A stretch of DNA of 64,000 bases from Neisseria yangbaofengii (GCF_014898075.1 NZ_CP062976.1:1364001-1428000); one strand, 5' to 3'. Positions 48,601 through 57,264 are shown, counted from the stretch's first letter. The notes: a model not told the origin generated them from the letters alone. Program-made: numbers and translations.

Positions 48601-50934
48601 AGCATAGGTTACGGCAGTAATGACTACAACCAAAGCAAAACCAATGCCGACCACCGCAGCGTCACCGAACAAAGCGGCATTTACGCCGGTGACGACGGTT
48701 TCCAAGTCAACGTGGCAAACCATACCGACTTAAAAGGCGGTATCATTACCGCCACCGAAACAGCCGAAACGGCAGGCAGAAACCGCTTTCAGACGGCCTC
48801 AATCGGCCACAGCGACATTGAAAACCACAGCCGCTATGAAGGCGACGGCTTCGGCATCGGCGTATCAGGCAGCATCAGCGGCCAAAGCCTCGGCCAAACC
48901 GCACCTGCTGCCGACAGCCGCATCCAAACCGTTGCCGGTAAAAACGGTATCGACAGCAGCATCGGCTACGGCAGCGACGGCGACAACCGAAGCAGCATAA
49001 CCCGCAGCGGCATCGGCACGCGCAACATCATCATCGGCAACGATACCGACGGCACACAGGCAGCAGCGGCCTACACCGCCACCCGCACCGAAACCGCCGA
49101 ACAAAACTCAGGCCGTCTGAACAACATCTTTGACAAAGAACGGGTGCAGAGCGAGATTGATTTGCAAAGGAGCGTAAGTCAGGAATTTGGGAAGAATGCC
49201 GCGCAAGGCGTTGCCCGGCTGTCGGATTATTTGGGCAATACCCAAGACTTCCAAAGAGCGGAAATACTCAAATCTGCTATCGAAAGCGAACTGGCTTCCA
49301 CGCAAGATGCCGGACGGCGCGAAACCCTGCAACAGGCATTAAACCAAACCGAAAGCTACCTTGAGGCCAACCGCGGCAGCTACGAAACCTGGAAAGAAGG
49401 CGGCGTAGGCAGAAGCATTCTGCATGCAGGCGTGGGTGGCTTGCTAACTGGAGATGTCGCCGGTGCGGTTGGTGCCGGCGGTGCCGCCGCAGCCGCACCT
49501 TATCTTGAAAAAGCAACAGAAAATCTAAGCGCTATCGGCAAAGCCGCGGTTGATACGGTTGGCGGCGCGGCTTTGGGCTATGTGCTGGGTGGGCATCCGG
49601 GGGCGGTAACAGGGGCGAATGCGGATTGGAACAACAGGCAGCTGCATCCGAGTGAAACACGGGTATTAAACCGTTTGAAGCAGGGAAAAACTGCAGAAGA
49701 GCAACGCCGTCTGAATGCGGCAGCATGTGCTCTTGTTCGTTGCGCAGAAGGCGTTCCGACAAGCGATCCTTATTATCGCCAATTGAGCGAACTGCAAAAA
49801 TCAGGAGAAAGATACCAAACAGAAAAAAACTTATTGCTCAAATCCGGTAACGGATTATTCGAATACGGTTTTTGGGATGGTGCAAATGATATGCGTAGCA
49901 GCTATGACCGTGCGATTACCAAAGGCAAAGGCATTGTCAATATGGGAGCCGGAGCCGCTGTGGCAGCTGGCTCGGCGGCAGGCGGTGTTGCATTATGTAC
50001 AACAGGTATCGGCTGTATTGGTGGTGCAGGTATTGCTGCTCTTGGAATCACAGGCGGCTATGCCCAAAGCAAACACGGAGCGGAACAATTATTTGGTACT
50101 TACCGCTCTAACTGGGGTAGACAGGTCATTGATTCTTTAGGCACTCCTATCAAGAACCGTCCGCCTTTGGTGCAAGATGCCGCCGATATTACGTTATGGA
50201 GTGCAGAAACCTTGGTTGGCCGTAAATTCAGCCAACTAACGGGACAAAAATCCATAGACCGTTATATCCAATTACAGAAACGCCAATCTTCGGTTCTGCC
50301 TGATAATTACATTTATGATGAGGCCAGCAAAACCTTTATCGGGCCGAAGGGAGGCAGAAGTGTTGCCACTACTTACAAAGACGGTTCGGGCAATACGGTT
50401 TATCGCCGTATAGATGGCAATGGCCAACCTCAAAACAGTTATTATGTGGTGAATGCTGATGGGAAGCAGGTTGCGGTAAGAAATCCTGACCCAACCCCCA
50501 AAGGTCAAATCGTTACACATTCAAGAAATCTGCATGAGGAATCAATAAAAGCCACAATCCAAAGTTTTGAAAACCAAAATGTCAGAGTAACTACCAATGT
50601 TAGTATTCAAAGCCCAAATGCAGCACAACGCTCCGTTATCGACCAAGTACTGAATGGGCAACCAAATCAAAATATTCCTGTTCCTCAAGGCTACACGGTA
50701 ACCGATATTGCAACAGGAAGAAAAGTAAGTACTATTAAGTTAGATGATAAAGGCTTCGCTGGTTTGGAAATGAAAACAGGAGTAAAAGACCGCGCTTTAC
50801 AGCGTTCGCAAGCAATCAATTATTTGGAAGCAACCAAAGGTAATGCTGTTAGTATCGGTAACAAAGCTATTGATGCAGGTTTACGCGATGGAATTGTTCC
50901 AGCCAAAATGTATCTGATTGAACCAAACAAATAA
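48601..50934 (+). CDS. Silent TpsA cassette 3 with NNRQLHPSE-type tip
   Basis: TpsA-like coding sequence is recognisable from 48601 (SIGYGSNDYNQSKTN). No ATG is available; the first usable start is GTG 48712, giving 740 residues. There is no signal peptide. After KERVQSEIDLQR it leaves the VENN class: a different pretoxin region (QGVARLSDYLGNTQDFQRAE) leads to ADWNNRQLHPSE, the delimiter seen in other CDI families. A hydrophobic stretch (GAGAAVAAGSAAGGVALC, CIGGAGIAALGITGG) follows, then a C-terminal domain. That domain has KLDDKGFAGLEMKTG (Asp678/Asp679, Glu686, Lys688 counted from GTG 48712), which fits a PD-(D/E)xK nuclease core. The tip appears intact. Confidence 0.82.
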   Translation, partial: SIGYGSNDYNQSKTNADHRSVTEQSGIYAGDDGFQVNVANHTDLKGGIITATETAETAGRNRFQTASIGHSDIENHSRYEGDGFGIGVSGSISGQSLGQTAPAADSRIQTVAGKNGIDSSIGYGSDGDNRSSITRSGIGTRNIIIGNDTDGTQAAAAYTATRTETAEQNSGRLNNIFDKERVQSEIDLQRSVSQEFGKNAAQGVARLSDYLGNTQDFQRAEILKSAIESELASTQDAGRRETLQQALNQTESYLEANRGSYETWKEGGVGRSILHAGVGGLLTGDVAGAVGAGGAAAAAPYLEKATENLSAIGKAAVDTVGGAALGYVLGGHPGAVTGANADWNNRQLHPSETRVLNRLKQGKTAEEQRRLNAAACALVRCAEGVPTSDPYYRQLSELQKSGERYQTEKNLLLKSGNGLFEYGFWDGANDMRSSYDRAITKGKGIVNMGAGAAVAAGSAAGGVALCTTGIGCIGGAGIAALGITGGYAQSKHGAEQLFGTYRSNWGRQVIDSLGTPIKNRPPLVQDAADITLWSAETLVGRKFSQLTGQKSIDRYIQLQKRQSSVLPDNYIYDEASKTFIGPKGGRSVATTYKDGSGNTVYRRIDGNGQPQNSYYVVNADGKQVAVRNPDPTPKGQIVTHSRNLHEESIKATIQSFENQNVRVTTNVSIQSPNAAQRSVIDQVLNGQPNQNIPVPQGYTVTDIATGRKVSTIKLDDKGFAGLEMKTGVKDRALQRSQAINYLEATKGNAVSIGNKAIDAGLRDGIVPAKMYLIEPNK

Positions 50935-50947
50935 GGAATATAAAGTC

Positions 50948-51616
50948 ATGAATCAAAAAGATGTAAAAGAATTTTGTGAGCATTTAGCTGCTGAATACAG
51001 CGGCTGGGTGTATCAAGGCTCAAAGTTTAAAAACAAAGAATTAAAGCATTCTGAAATTCAAATAGATCCATCTTGGGTATTGCATTTGTCTGCCGAACCC
51101 AGTGTTATTGTTTACAACAAATCTGTAAAAAAAGTAATCAAAGAATCTTTTATTCAAGGATTTACAAACCCTGATTATCGTACCGCCCGTATGCTTATTC
51201 TTCATCCCAATGCCCATAATAATTGTATGGTTTATCGAGAATTGGTTCACACTCTTCCTGAAGCCGAAGCGTATATCCGAGGTTTTTTTGAGCGGGGTTT
51301 GGATTTAGTCAACCGTTATTTCAGCAGTCCCGATGAAAAAGAATTTCTCAGTAATTATCCTATTGAAGCAGAATTTCCCAATCCCTGTACCGATTTTGGC
51401 TACGAAAGTTTAGGGAATTGCATTGCGCGTGCTGTTATTTTGGATTTTGATTATGTTGAACGTTTTATTCGTAATGAATTACCCATTAAACGCGGCATAC
51501 CGATTTACGAACCTTATCGTACACGCGTAGCAGAGTGGCTGCCGATTTGGAAAAAACGTGCTGAACTTTATGGCAGTATTTTGAAAAAGTATAGTCAATC
51601 CCACAAATTCAAATAA
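50948..51616 (+). CDS. Probable immunity protein for cassette 3 tip, tail altered by an IS
   Basis: Protein of 222 residues from ATG 50948 (MNQKDVKEFCEHL), with AAGGA nine bases upstream, 13 bases after the toxin stop. A TTG at 50918 is in frame but overlaps the toxin. Soluble, with no signal or membrane helix. Blocks such as ARMLILHPNAHNNCMVYREL and EAEAYIRGFFERGLDLV are well formed; no named family recognised. The last eight codons and the stop (51590-51616) belong to the IS630 element inserted here. Removing the element and one TA restores TAG directly after Lys214. The protein probably still works. Confidence 0.7.
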   Translation: MNQKDVKEFCEHLAAEYSGWVYQGSKFKNKELKHSEIQIDPSWVLHLSAEPSVIVYNKSVKKVIKESFIQGFTNPDYRTARMLILHPNAHNNCMVYRELVHTLPEAEAYIRGFFERGLDLVNRYFSSPDEKEFLSNYPIEAEFPNPCTDFGYESLGNCIARAVILDFDYVERFIRNELPIKRGIPIYEPYRTRVAEWLPIWKKRAELYGSILKKYSQSHKFK

Positions 51617-52139
51617 CACTCCTAAACAACTCATCCACAGACACCACCCCAAGTTTTCTCCGTCTCGCCTTTAACCAAGCCCATTTCTTTTCGATGGGAT
51701 TCAGGTCGGGGCTGTAAGGCGGCATCCATAGGACGGTATGCCCCTTTTCCTTCAGCAAGGCTTCTGCCTTACCCTTATGAAACGCCGCATTGTCCATCAC
51801 CACCACACTCTCGGGCGGCAGTTGCGGGATCAGTAACCGTTCTATCCAAGTGTCGAATATCCTGCTGTTGATGGAACAGTCAAACAAACCGACCGCAAAC
51901 AGTTGATTATCATACAGCGCACCGATGGCATTAGTCTGATTACGTCCCTGCCAGTCATGGGTATCAATACACCGTCTGCCTTTTGGGGCATAACCGTAAG
52001 GACGGTGGACGGAAGCTCTGAATCCGCTTTCGTCCAGCCAAACAATCGGACGTTCTTTCAGTTGGAAACGGTGTCTGAGTCTGATAAAGCGTTTTCTGAG
52101 CCGAACATCTGCTTTGGGGTGTTTATTGGTCTTTTTTTC
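51609..52139 (-). CDS. IS630 transposase, catalytic DDE frame
   Basis: Frame of 176 residues without its own ATG near the 5' end. It carries WLDESGFRASVHRPYGYAPKG (first Asp in WLDESGF), VVVMDNAAFHKG (second Asp) and PPYSPDLNPIEKKWAWLK (Glu), the IS630 DDE triad. Relative to the first frame it is shifted so that reading must move +1 (or -2) at the A7 run. It may be a programmed shift or a mutation. Confidence 0.82.
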   Translation of the reverse strand, partial: EKKTNKHPKADVRLRKRFIRLRHRFQLKERPIVWLDESGFRASVHRPYGYAPKGRRCIDTHDWQGRNQTNAIGALYDNQLFAVGLFDCSINSRIFDTWIERLLIPQLPPESVVVMDNAAFHKGKAEALLKEKGHTVLWMPPYSPDLNPIEKKWAWLKARRRKLGVVSVDELFRSVI

Positions 52140-52431
52140 GGCTGATTCCGTATCTTTTCAATGCCCGGTGGATGCCGTTGGTCGAACAGTTGAGCCGTTG
52201 TGCCCGTTCGTAGCAATAGGCATCGGGGTATTGTTCGACGTCTCTAAGCAGTGCTTCTTTGGTAATTTTGAGGGGTTTTCTGTCTTTGGGATAGCCTTTG
52301 GGAATGGGATTCTTTTTCCATTTGAACACGGTATCGCTGCCGATGCCGAGCTCTTTGGCTACTTGACGGATGGAGAGGCCTTGGGCGAGTTTGGCTAAGG
52401 CCAGTTGGCGGAAGTCTGTTGAATAGGTCAT
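52123..52431 (-). CDS. IS630 transposase, N-terminal DNA-binding frame
   Basis: Protein of 102 residues with a helix-turn-helix (LAQGLSIRQVAKELGIGSDTVFKW, core SIRQVAKELGIG) and a second helical segment ending GISRKKDQ. It stops at TAA 52123, just after a run of seven A (complement of 52132-52138). The catalytic frame overlaps this end, so a fused product would need a frameshift in that tract. Confidence 0.85.
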   Translation of the reverse strand: MTYSTDFRQLALAKLAQGLSIRQVAKELGIGSDTVFKWKKNPIPKGYPKDRKPLKITKEALLRDVEQYPDAYCYERAQRLNCSTNGIHRALKRYGISRKKDQ

Positions 52432-52467
52432 GGGGGAGATTGTAATTTATATTAGGGGGATTGACTA

Positions 52468-52637
52468 TAGTAAGCCGTAGCGTGCATGAAACTTAAAATC
52501 CAAACAACTTACGTGCCGAGCTTAAACGCGCTAAGACAAACGAAAAAAGGGAAGTCAGGCCGCGACGGGTACACCTATACCGCCTGATGATGAGTATAGT
52601 AATGATAAAGACAATTCTAAAAAAGATTAAAAAAATA
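52468..52637. other. Unassigned 170 bp between two insertion sequences
   Basis: Flanked by the IS630 target TA and IS5-type ends. It presumably was the sequence downstream of the cassette 3 immunity gene. A short open stretch (QTTYVPSLNALRQTKKG...) ends after 28 codons at 52588; no start or family is seen. Confidence 0.4.
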
Positions 52638-52646
52638 GGGGCTGTC

Positions 52647-52667
52647 CTAGGGCCTGTCGACATTCAA
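52647..52667 (+). repeat. IS5-type left end, copy A
   Basis: CTAGGGCCTGTCGACATTCAA. It is preceded directly by GGGGCTGTC (52638-52646), another IS5-type end, with CTAG between: a nested-insertion footprint. Confidence 0.6.
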
Positions 52668-53529
52668 ATTTTCAGTGTATCCCATCCTCATGACCAGATA
52701 TATTCTTACCGATGCACAGTGGGCAATAATTGGGCCTTTATGCCAAGGAAAAGTTGGCGATGCCGGCCCAACCGCTGTCGATAACCGATTATTTATAGAA
52801 GCCATACTATGGATTATCCGTACCGGCAGTCCTTGGCGCGATCTGCCCGAAGAGTTCGGCAATTGGAAAAGTATCCACAAACGCTACCGCAGATGGGTTT
52901 TGGCCGACCGTTTTCGTCATATTTTTGAAGAACCGAACCGTGATCTCGATATGGAGTATGTCATGATTGACGGCACAATCGTCAAAGTTCACCGCCACGG
53001 TCAGGGTGCAAAAGGGGGACTCGAAACCAGGCCATCGGCCAATCCAAAGGCGGAATGACGACCAAGATTTTGGCTATGGCGGATGCTTTGGGGAACCTGA
53101 TTGACTTCAAACTGATGCCTGGTCAGCGCAATGGCATTTGCGGCGTAGAACCGCTGATTAAAGATAAGGAATTTGATGCTTTGTTGGCGGATAAAGCCTT
53201 TGCTGCCGACAGGCTGGTCGAAGAGCTGACCGAAAGGGGGAGTAAGGTGGTTATTCCGCCGCGTAACAACCGCAAATCGCGGCGGGAACACGACAAGATG
53301 ATGTATTGCTGGCGACATTTGATTGAGAACTTTTTTTGCAAACTCAAAGAATTCAAGAAGATTGCGATGCGTGCAGAAAAAACCGGCCAATTTTTGCCCG
53401 AATGATTGTTTTGGATTTTTTGAGCGTTATCAAGAACCATGCGGCTTTACCGTGCCTTTCGGCATTCTTGGCAACACTCGAAAATCCCAAAACAGGTCTT
53501 CAAGCAAAAAAGCAAAAGTGTAAACAACG
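52651..53529 (+). mobile_element. Truncated IS5-family (IS427-like) element
   Basis: A left end at 52651 and a broken transposase gene, but no inverted right end; the sequence runs instead into a second left-type end in direct orientation at 53530. The right end is therefore lost. Confidence 0.7.
52690..53405 (+). pseudogene. IS5-family transposase, broken
   Basis: Frame 1 (ATG 52690, MTRYILTDAQW) carries the N-terminal domain and the first catalytic Asp (VMIDGTIVKVHRHGQGAKGG). It breaks at about 53015-53055. Frame 2 (53055-53405) continues from MTTKILAMADALGN with the second Asp (LLADKAF) and Glu (WRHLIENFFCKLKEFKK). The normal end of the protein is missing, replaced by unrelated codons. 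In IS427-like elements a frameshift between two frames can be programmed, but the lost C-terminus and right end argue for a dead copy. Confidence 0.78.
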
Positions 53530-53550
53530 CTAGGGGCTGTCGACATTCAA
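53530..53550 (+). repeat. IS5-type left end, copy B
   Basis: CTAGGGGCTGTCGACATTCAA, direct repeat of 52647-52667 with one mismatch. The following 100 bases hold no gene. Confidence 0.6.
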
Positions 53551-53656
53551 GTTTATCTTAATCGCAATACGGCAGCCGCAAGGTAAATATTGGCAGTAAA
53601 AAACAAAAGCTGTTTTGGATAAAAAGTGTAAATCCGGCAATTTCCTACATCTCAGG

Positions 53657-53689
53657 CCGTCTGAAAGCATATTGTTCAGACGGCTTTTG
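53657..53689 (-). terminator. DUS-pair terminator after bioB
   Basis: GCCGTCTGAA (53657-53666) pairs with TTCAGACGGC (53676-53685); located 5 bases from the bioB stop. Confidence 0.75.
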
Positions 53690-53693
53690 CCAA

Positions 53694-54734
53694 TCAATAA
53701 TCCACTTTAATTGCGGATGGTGCTTCAGCCGCTTCTGCTTGATGGTTCAGCGGCACCAAGTCTAATTTATCCATCAGCAGACGATCGCCGTCTTCATCAG
53801 GATTATCCGTGGTTAAGAGCTTGTCGCCGTAGAAAATCGAATTGGCACCGGCCAAGAAGCACATGGCTTGGGTCTGTTCGCTCATGCCCGTGCGCCCTGC
53901 GCTCAAGCGCACAAAGCTTTTCGGCATGGTAATCCGCGCCACGGCGATGGTACGCACAAATTCAGTCCAATCCAAATCTTGGGCATCGGCCAAAGGCGTA
54001 CCTTCAACTTTCACCAACTGATTAATCGGTACACTTTCCGGCTGCGGATCGAGATTGGCCAAGCTGGCAATCAATCCGGCGCGTTCGGCACGGGTTTCAT
54101 TCATGCCGACAATGCCGCCGCAGCACACTTTCAAACCGGCATGACGCACTTTACCTAAGGTATCCATGCGGTCTTCGTGTTGGCGTGTATGGATGATGTC
54201 GTTGTAGCGCTCGGGATCAGTATCGAGATTGTGGTTGTAGTAATCCAATCCGGCTTCTTTCAAATCCTCGGCCATACCGTCTTCCAGCATGCCGAAAGTG
54301 CCGCAGGTTTCCAAGCCTAAGGCTTTCACGGCTTTGATGATTTCGGACACGGTTTCCACATCTTTCGGCTTCGGCCCGCGCCATGCCGCCCCCATGCAGA
54401 AACGGCTGGCGCCGCGTGCTTGTGCGATTTTGGCTTTGGCGACGATTTCATCGACATCCGTCATCTGCTCTTTGCCCAAGCCGGTATTGTGGTGCGCCGA
54501 TTGCGGGCAATACGCGCAATCTTCGGGACAGCCGCCGGTTTTGATGGAAAGTAAGGTAGAAAGTTGGATTTCGCGCGGATTAAATTGCCGGCGGTGAATT
54601 TCGGCGGCTTGATAAACCAAGTCTAAAAACGGCAAGGCAAACAAAGCTTCTACATCGCATTTTTTCCAATAACGCGCAGTCGGATGCGGCTTGCGCTCGG
54701 TTTGGCGGCGCAAGGCTACGGGAGAGAGAGTCAT
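53694..54734 (-). CDS. bioB: Biotin synthase (radical SAM)
   Basis: BioB inserts sulfur into dethiobiotin, the last step of biotin synthesis. The protein has 346 residues. The radical-SAM motif [10 protein letters not shown] (CX3CX2C) is at about residues 69-78. The [2Fe-2S] ligands follow: Cys in SRFCMGAA, the pair around VCCGGIVG, and Arg in [12 protein letters not shown] 54734 has GAAAGAA upstream. No other bio genes are adjacent. Confidence 0.97.
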   Translation of the reverse strand: MTLSPVALRRQTERKPHPTARYWKKCDVEALFALPFLDLVYQAAEIHRRQFNPREIQLSTLLSIKTGGCPEDCAYCPQSAHHNTGLGKEQMTDVDEIVAKAKIAQARGASRFCMGAAWRGPKPKDVETVSEIIKAVKALGLETCGTFGMLEDGMAEDLKEAGLDYYNHNLDTDPERYNDIIHTRQHEDRMDTLGKVRHAGLKVCCGGIVGMNETRAERAGLIASLANLDPQPESVPINQLVKVEGTPLADAQDLDWTEFVRTIAVARITMPKSFVRLSAGRTGMSEQTQAMCFLAGANSIFYGDKLLTTDNPDEDGDRLLMDKLDLVPLNHQAEAAEAPSAIKVDY

Positions 54735-54916
54735 GTTGTGTTCTTTCTAAATTCACAGCGGCGCAATGACGCTGATGGCTTGACTGCCGGCACAATGACG
54801 ACAGCGGCGTAAAGGCCGTCTGAAGCGTAAACATATTTTTATGCAACGATTTAGGCTATGGTTTCAGACGGCGTGAAAAGTGTAACCTTTTTAAAAAACC
54901 ACCGCAAAGGTTTTTT

Positions 54917-55536
54917 ATGAGTGCATTCAAATTAGCGGTTTTCGATTGCAACGGCGTATTGGTCGGCAGCGAACGCATTGCCTGCGAAGTATTGAAGCAA
55001 TGTTTGGCCGGGCAAGGCTTGGTGATGGACAGCCAAGAAGTCTGCATTTATCCGTCGGCAAATCCACTTCCCAATGCATGGAAATGATTAGCGAAATGTT
55101 GGGTGACAGGCCGTCTGAAAGCATGTGTCAGAAATTTGCCGGGCGTGCCCATGTCGCGTTGAACGAAAATGCGGAAGCCGTCAAAAACATCGAAGCCGCA
55201 CTTGATGCGCTTGAAATTCCCTATTGCGCAGTGTCCAACAGCGATTTTGCCAAGATGCCCCCCCGTCGCCATCTGCCTGCTGCCGCGATTTCAAGACAAA
55301 ATGCCGGATTTATTTCTGCTCGCTGCCGAAACCATGGGCTATGCGCCGCAAGATTGCGTGGTGATTTGAAGACAGCCCTGCCGTGCGTCACCGCCACGCT
55401 TGCTGCGGGCATGGTGCCATTTGGCTGTGCCTGATAGACACCGCGCAAAACCTTGCAAGGAGACGGTGCGCCGGTGTTGTTTGACGATATGGCACAATTG
55501 CCGCAATTGATTCGGGATTATTTGCAATCAAAATAA
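54917..55536 (+). pseudogene. Decayed HAD-superfamily phosphatase (phosphoglycolate phosphatase / beta-phosphoglucomutase type)
   Basis: ATG 54917 with AAAGG upstream opens MSAFKLAVFDCNGVLVGSE, the HAD motif I. The nucleophile Asp is kept but the general-acid Asp two residues later is Asn. The frame breaks near 55040; later pieces in other frames keep the order of the family: GKSTSQCMEMI, IEAALDALEIPYCAVSNSD (motif II Ser/Asn), DKMPDLFLLAAETMG and a final LFDDMAQLPQLIRDYL. Three or more frame changes show that it is dead. Confidence 0.78.
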
Positions 55537-55537
55537 A

Positions 55538-55570
55538 AGGCCGCCTGAAAAACGTATTTTCAGACGGCCT
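55538..55570. terminator. Hairpin with one variant DUS arm
   Basis: AGGCCGCCTGAAAA (55538-55551, one base off DUS) pairs with TTTTCAGACGGCCT (55557-55570). It lies between the convergent HAD remnant and the sirtuin gene. Confidence 0.75.
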
Positions 55571-55585
55571 AAATTCAATCAACCA

Positions 55586-56272
55586 TCAACTTTTTGCTTG
55601 CCCAATCAAATATGCCACCAAGCCCGGCACACTTTCCGCCGCACGTTTCGGAATCACTTCGATATTCGCCGCCACGCTTTGCGGATTCGGGTCAACCAAA
55701 TAGAAATCGGCATGCGGCGGCGCGTAATGCACCAAAGAAGCCGCAGGATATACCTGCATCGATGTGCCGATGATGATCACCACATCGGCATCGCGCATTT
55801 CTTCCGCCGCCACATCAAACATCGGCACTTGTTCGCCGAAAAACACAATATGCGGCCGCATCGCACCACCGCTGCTGCTCAAAGTCTCCGCTGTTTGTTC
55901 GCCGGTAAACTCAATGACTTCATCGGGGTTATCAACGCTGCGCAATTTATTCAGTTCGCCATGCAGATGTAACACATTTTTGCTGCCGGCTCTTTCGTGC
56001 AAATTGTCCACGTTTTGCGTGATGATGTGCACGCGGTAATGTCCGGCCAAATCCAGCAGTGCTTTGTGCGCCGCATTTGGCTCGGCTGCATTGGCTTGGC
56101 GGCGGCGTTGGTTGTAGAAATCAATCACCAATTCCGGATTCTTCGCCAAAGCTTCGGGCGTGCAGACATCAGTCACTTGATACCCTTCCCACAAACCGCC
56201 TGCATCGCGGAAAGTCAGTAAACCGCTGTCGGCACTGATCCCTGCGCCGGTTAAGACCACACATTTTTTCAT
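55586..56272 (-). CDS. Sir2-family NAD-dependent protein deacylase without zinc cysteines
   Basis: Sirtuins remove acyl groups from lysines using NAD+. The protein has 228 residues. NAD-binding motifs GAGISADSG (residues 8-16) and TQNVDNLHERAG, and the catalytic His in HLHGEL, are present. The zinc module is atypical: between HGEL and MRPHIVFFGE there are no cysteines at all; the only cysteines in the protein are near residues 4 and 37. Zinc-free sirtuins of this kind exist, and the other motifs are intact, so it is probably active. Substrate and acyl preference cannot be told. A DUS terminator lies upstream, between it and the gst gene. Confidence 0.88.
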   Translation of the reverse strand: MKKCVVLTGAGISADSGLLTFRDAGGLWEGYQVTDVCTPEALAKNPELVIDFYNQRRRQANAAEPNAAHKALLDLAGHYRVHIITQNVDNLHERAGSKNVLHLHGELNKLRSVDNPDEVIEFTGEQTAETLSSSGGAMRPHIVFFGEQVPMFDVAAEEMRDADVVIIIGTSMQVYPAASLVHYAPPHADFYLVDPNPQSVAANIEVIPKRAAESVPGLVAYLIGQAKS

Positions 56273-56290
56273 GTTGCTCCCATTGTGATT

Positions 56291-56327
56291 AAGGCCGTCT
56301 GAATGTTGTATTTCTTCAGACGGCCTT
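56291..56327. terminator. DUS-pair terminator after gst
   Basis: AAGGCCGTCTGAA (56291-56303) and TTCAGACGGCCTT (56315-56327), 21 bases from the gst stop. Confidence 0.8.
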
Positions 56328-56348
56328 GATTATTTCAATCGAAAAAAA

Positions 56349-56963
56349 CTACGCCAAACCTTGCGTTTTCAATGCTTTTTGCACGCCTTCATCGGTTTCC
56401 ACACGTTGATAAAAGCCTTCCAATTTATCCAAGTGGCCCAAATCGATATTGAATGCTTTCGCCCAACGCAAAACTACATACACATACACATCGGCAATAG
56501 TTAACTCGCCGGTTAGATAATCCTGATTTTTCAAAGCTTCGTTGACCAAGCCGAAATAATCACTCACTTGCAGCATCGCACGCGCACGAATTTGCGCACC
56601 TTCACCCTCGCCTTCAATAAATCGGTTCGGATTGAATACGTAAGCAAACGTCGGATGTAAATCGGCATTGGCAAACGCCAGCCATTGACGCGCTTTGGCC
56701 TGTTGGCGTACATCGCCTTTGCCAAATAGCTTGGCTTCCGGATATTGTGCGTTAATGAAATCCAAAATCGCCATATTCTGCGCCAGCACCCAATCGCCCT
56801 CTTGCAAGACCGGCACCGAACCCAACGGATTCAAAGCCAAAAACTCCGGCGTTTTCAATTCATCGTGCGCCATTTTCACTGCTTCAAAATCGGCGTTCGC
56901 CCATTCCAAAGCTACGTGCGGCACTAGCGGGCAAGCACCCTGCATATAGTAAAGTTTCAGCAT
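56349..56963 (-). CDS. Glutathione S-transferase family protein
   Basis: Protein of 204 residues from ATG 56963 (MLKLYYMQGACP), with AAGGA eight bases upstream; an in-frame extension to 57038 lacks support. The N-terminal thioredoxin-like domain has the conserved Cys10 (GACPLVPH) and the cis-Pro in GSVPVL. The helical C-terminal domain has the LTGELTIADVYVYVVLRWA motif. Overall this is the beta-class (GstA-like) pattern. Likely role: conjugation or reduction with glutathione in the cytoplasm. Confidence 0.9.
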   Translation of the reverse strand: MLKLYYMQGACPLVPHVALEWANADFEAVKMAHDELKTPEFLALNPLGSVPVLQEGDWVLAQNMAILDFINAQYPEAKLFGKGDVRQQAKARQWLAFANADLHPTFAYVFNPNRFIEGEGEGAQIRARAMLQVSDYFGLVNEALKNQDYLTGELTIADVYVYVVLRWAKAFNIDLGHLDKLEGFYQRVETDEGVQKALKTQGLA

Positions 56964-57015
56964 ATTTTTTTTCCTTTTTGTGTATTGTGAAGCTATTGTA
57001 CGCAATTTCAAAAAA

Positions 57016-57056
57016 GCCGTCTGAAAGCCGAATTTCATCAGAAATTTTCAGACGGC
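57016..57056 (-). terminator. DUS-pair terminator after the 66-aa gene
   Basis: GCCGTCTGAAA (57016-57026) and TTTTCAGACGGC (57046-57056). Confidence 0.7.
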
Positions 57057-57063
57057 CCGAATC

Positions 57064-57264
57064 TCAATCATCAGGATTAAATCTGGCCGCCGCACGCTCA
57101 CGCGCCACGGTGTCTTTACTTTTTAAAGTTGTGCCTAAGCCCAGTTTTTTTTCATACTCGGATGGCGGCGTATCATCGTCTTCCATTCCGAATGCGCTGG
57201 CGTTGACCCAAAGCGACAGCAGTCCGGCCACCGCTGCTAAAAAACCGACAATATACCAAAACAT
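57064..57264 (-). CDS. Small membrane-anchored protein, unknown
   Basis: Protein of 66 residues: one N-terminal transmembrane helix (MFWYIVGFLAAVAGLLSLWV), then a charged soluble tail with an acidic patch (MEDDDTPPSEYEKK) and basic/acidic end. GGAAAGAG lies upstream of the ATG. No family name known; it has its own DUS terminator. Confidence 0.72.
   Translation of the reverse strand: MFWYIVGFLAAVAGLLSLWVNASAFGMEDDDTPPSEYEKKLGLGTTLKSKDTVARERAAARFNPDD

Larger units (their letters stand above)
51592..52467 (-). mobile_element. IS630-family insertion sequence
   Basis: Ends TAGTCAATCCC (51592-51602) and GGGATTGACTA (52457-52467) are inverted, flanked by TA on both sides (51590-51591 and 52468-52469), the TA target duplication typical of the family. 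876 bp with two consecutive minus-strand frames. Confidence 0.9.

Noticed and set aside
52468-52637. A fourth toxin tip or another immunity gene between the insertion sequences
   Set aside because: Only 170 bp, longest open stretch about 28 codons without a start; not enough to support a gene.
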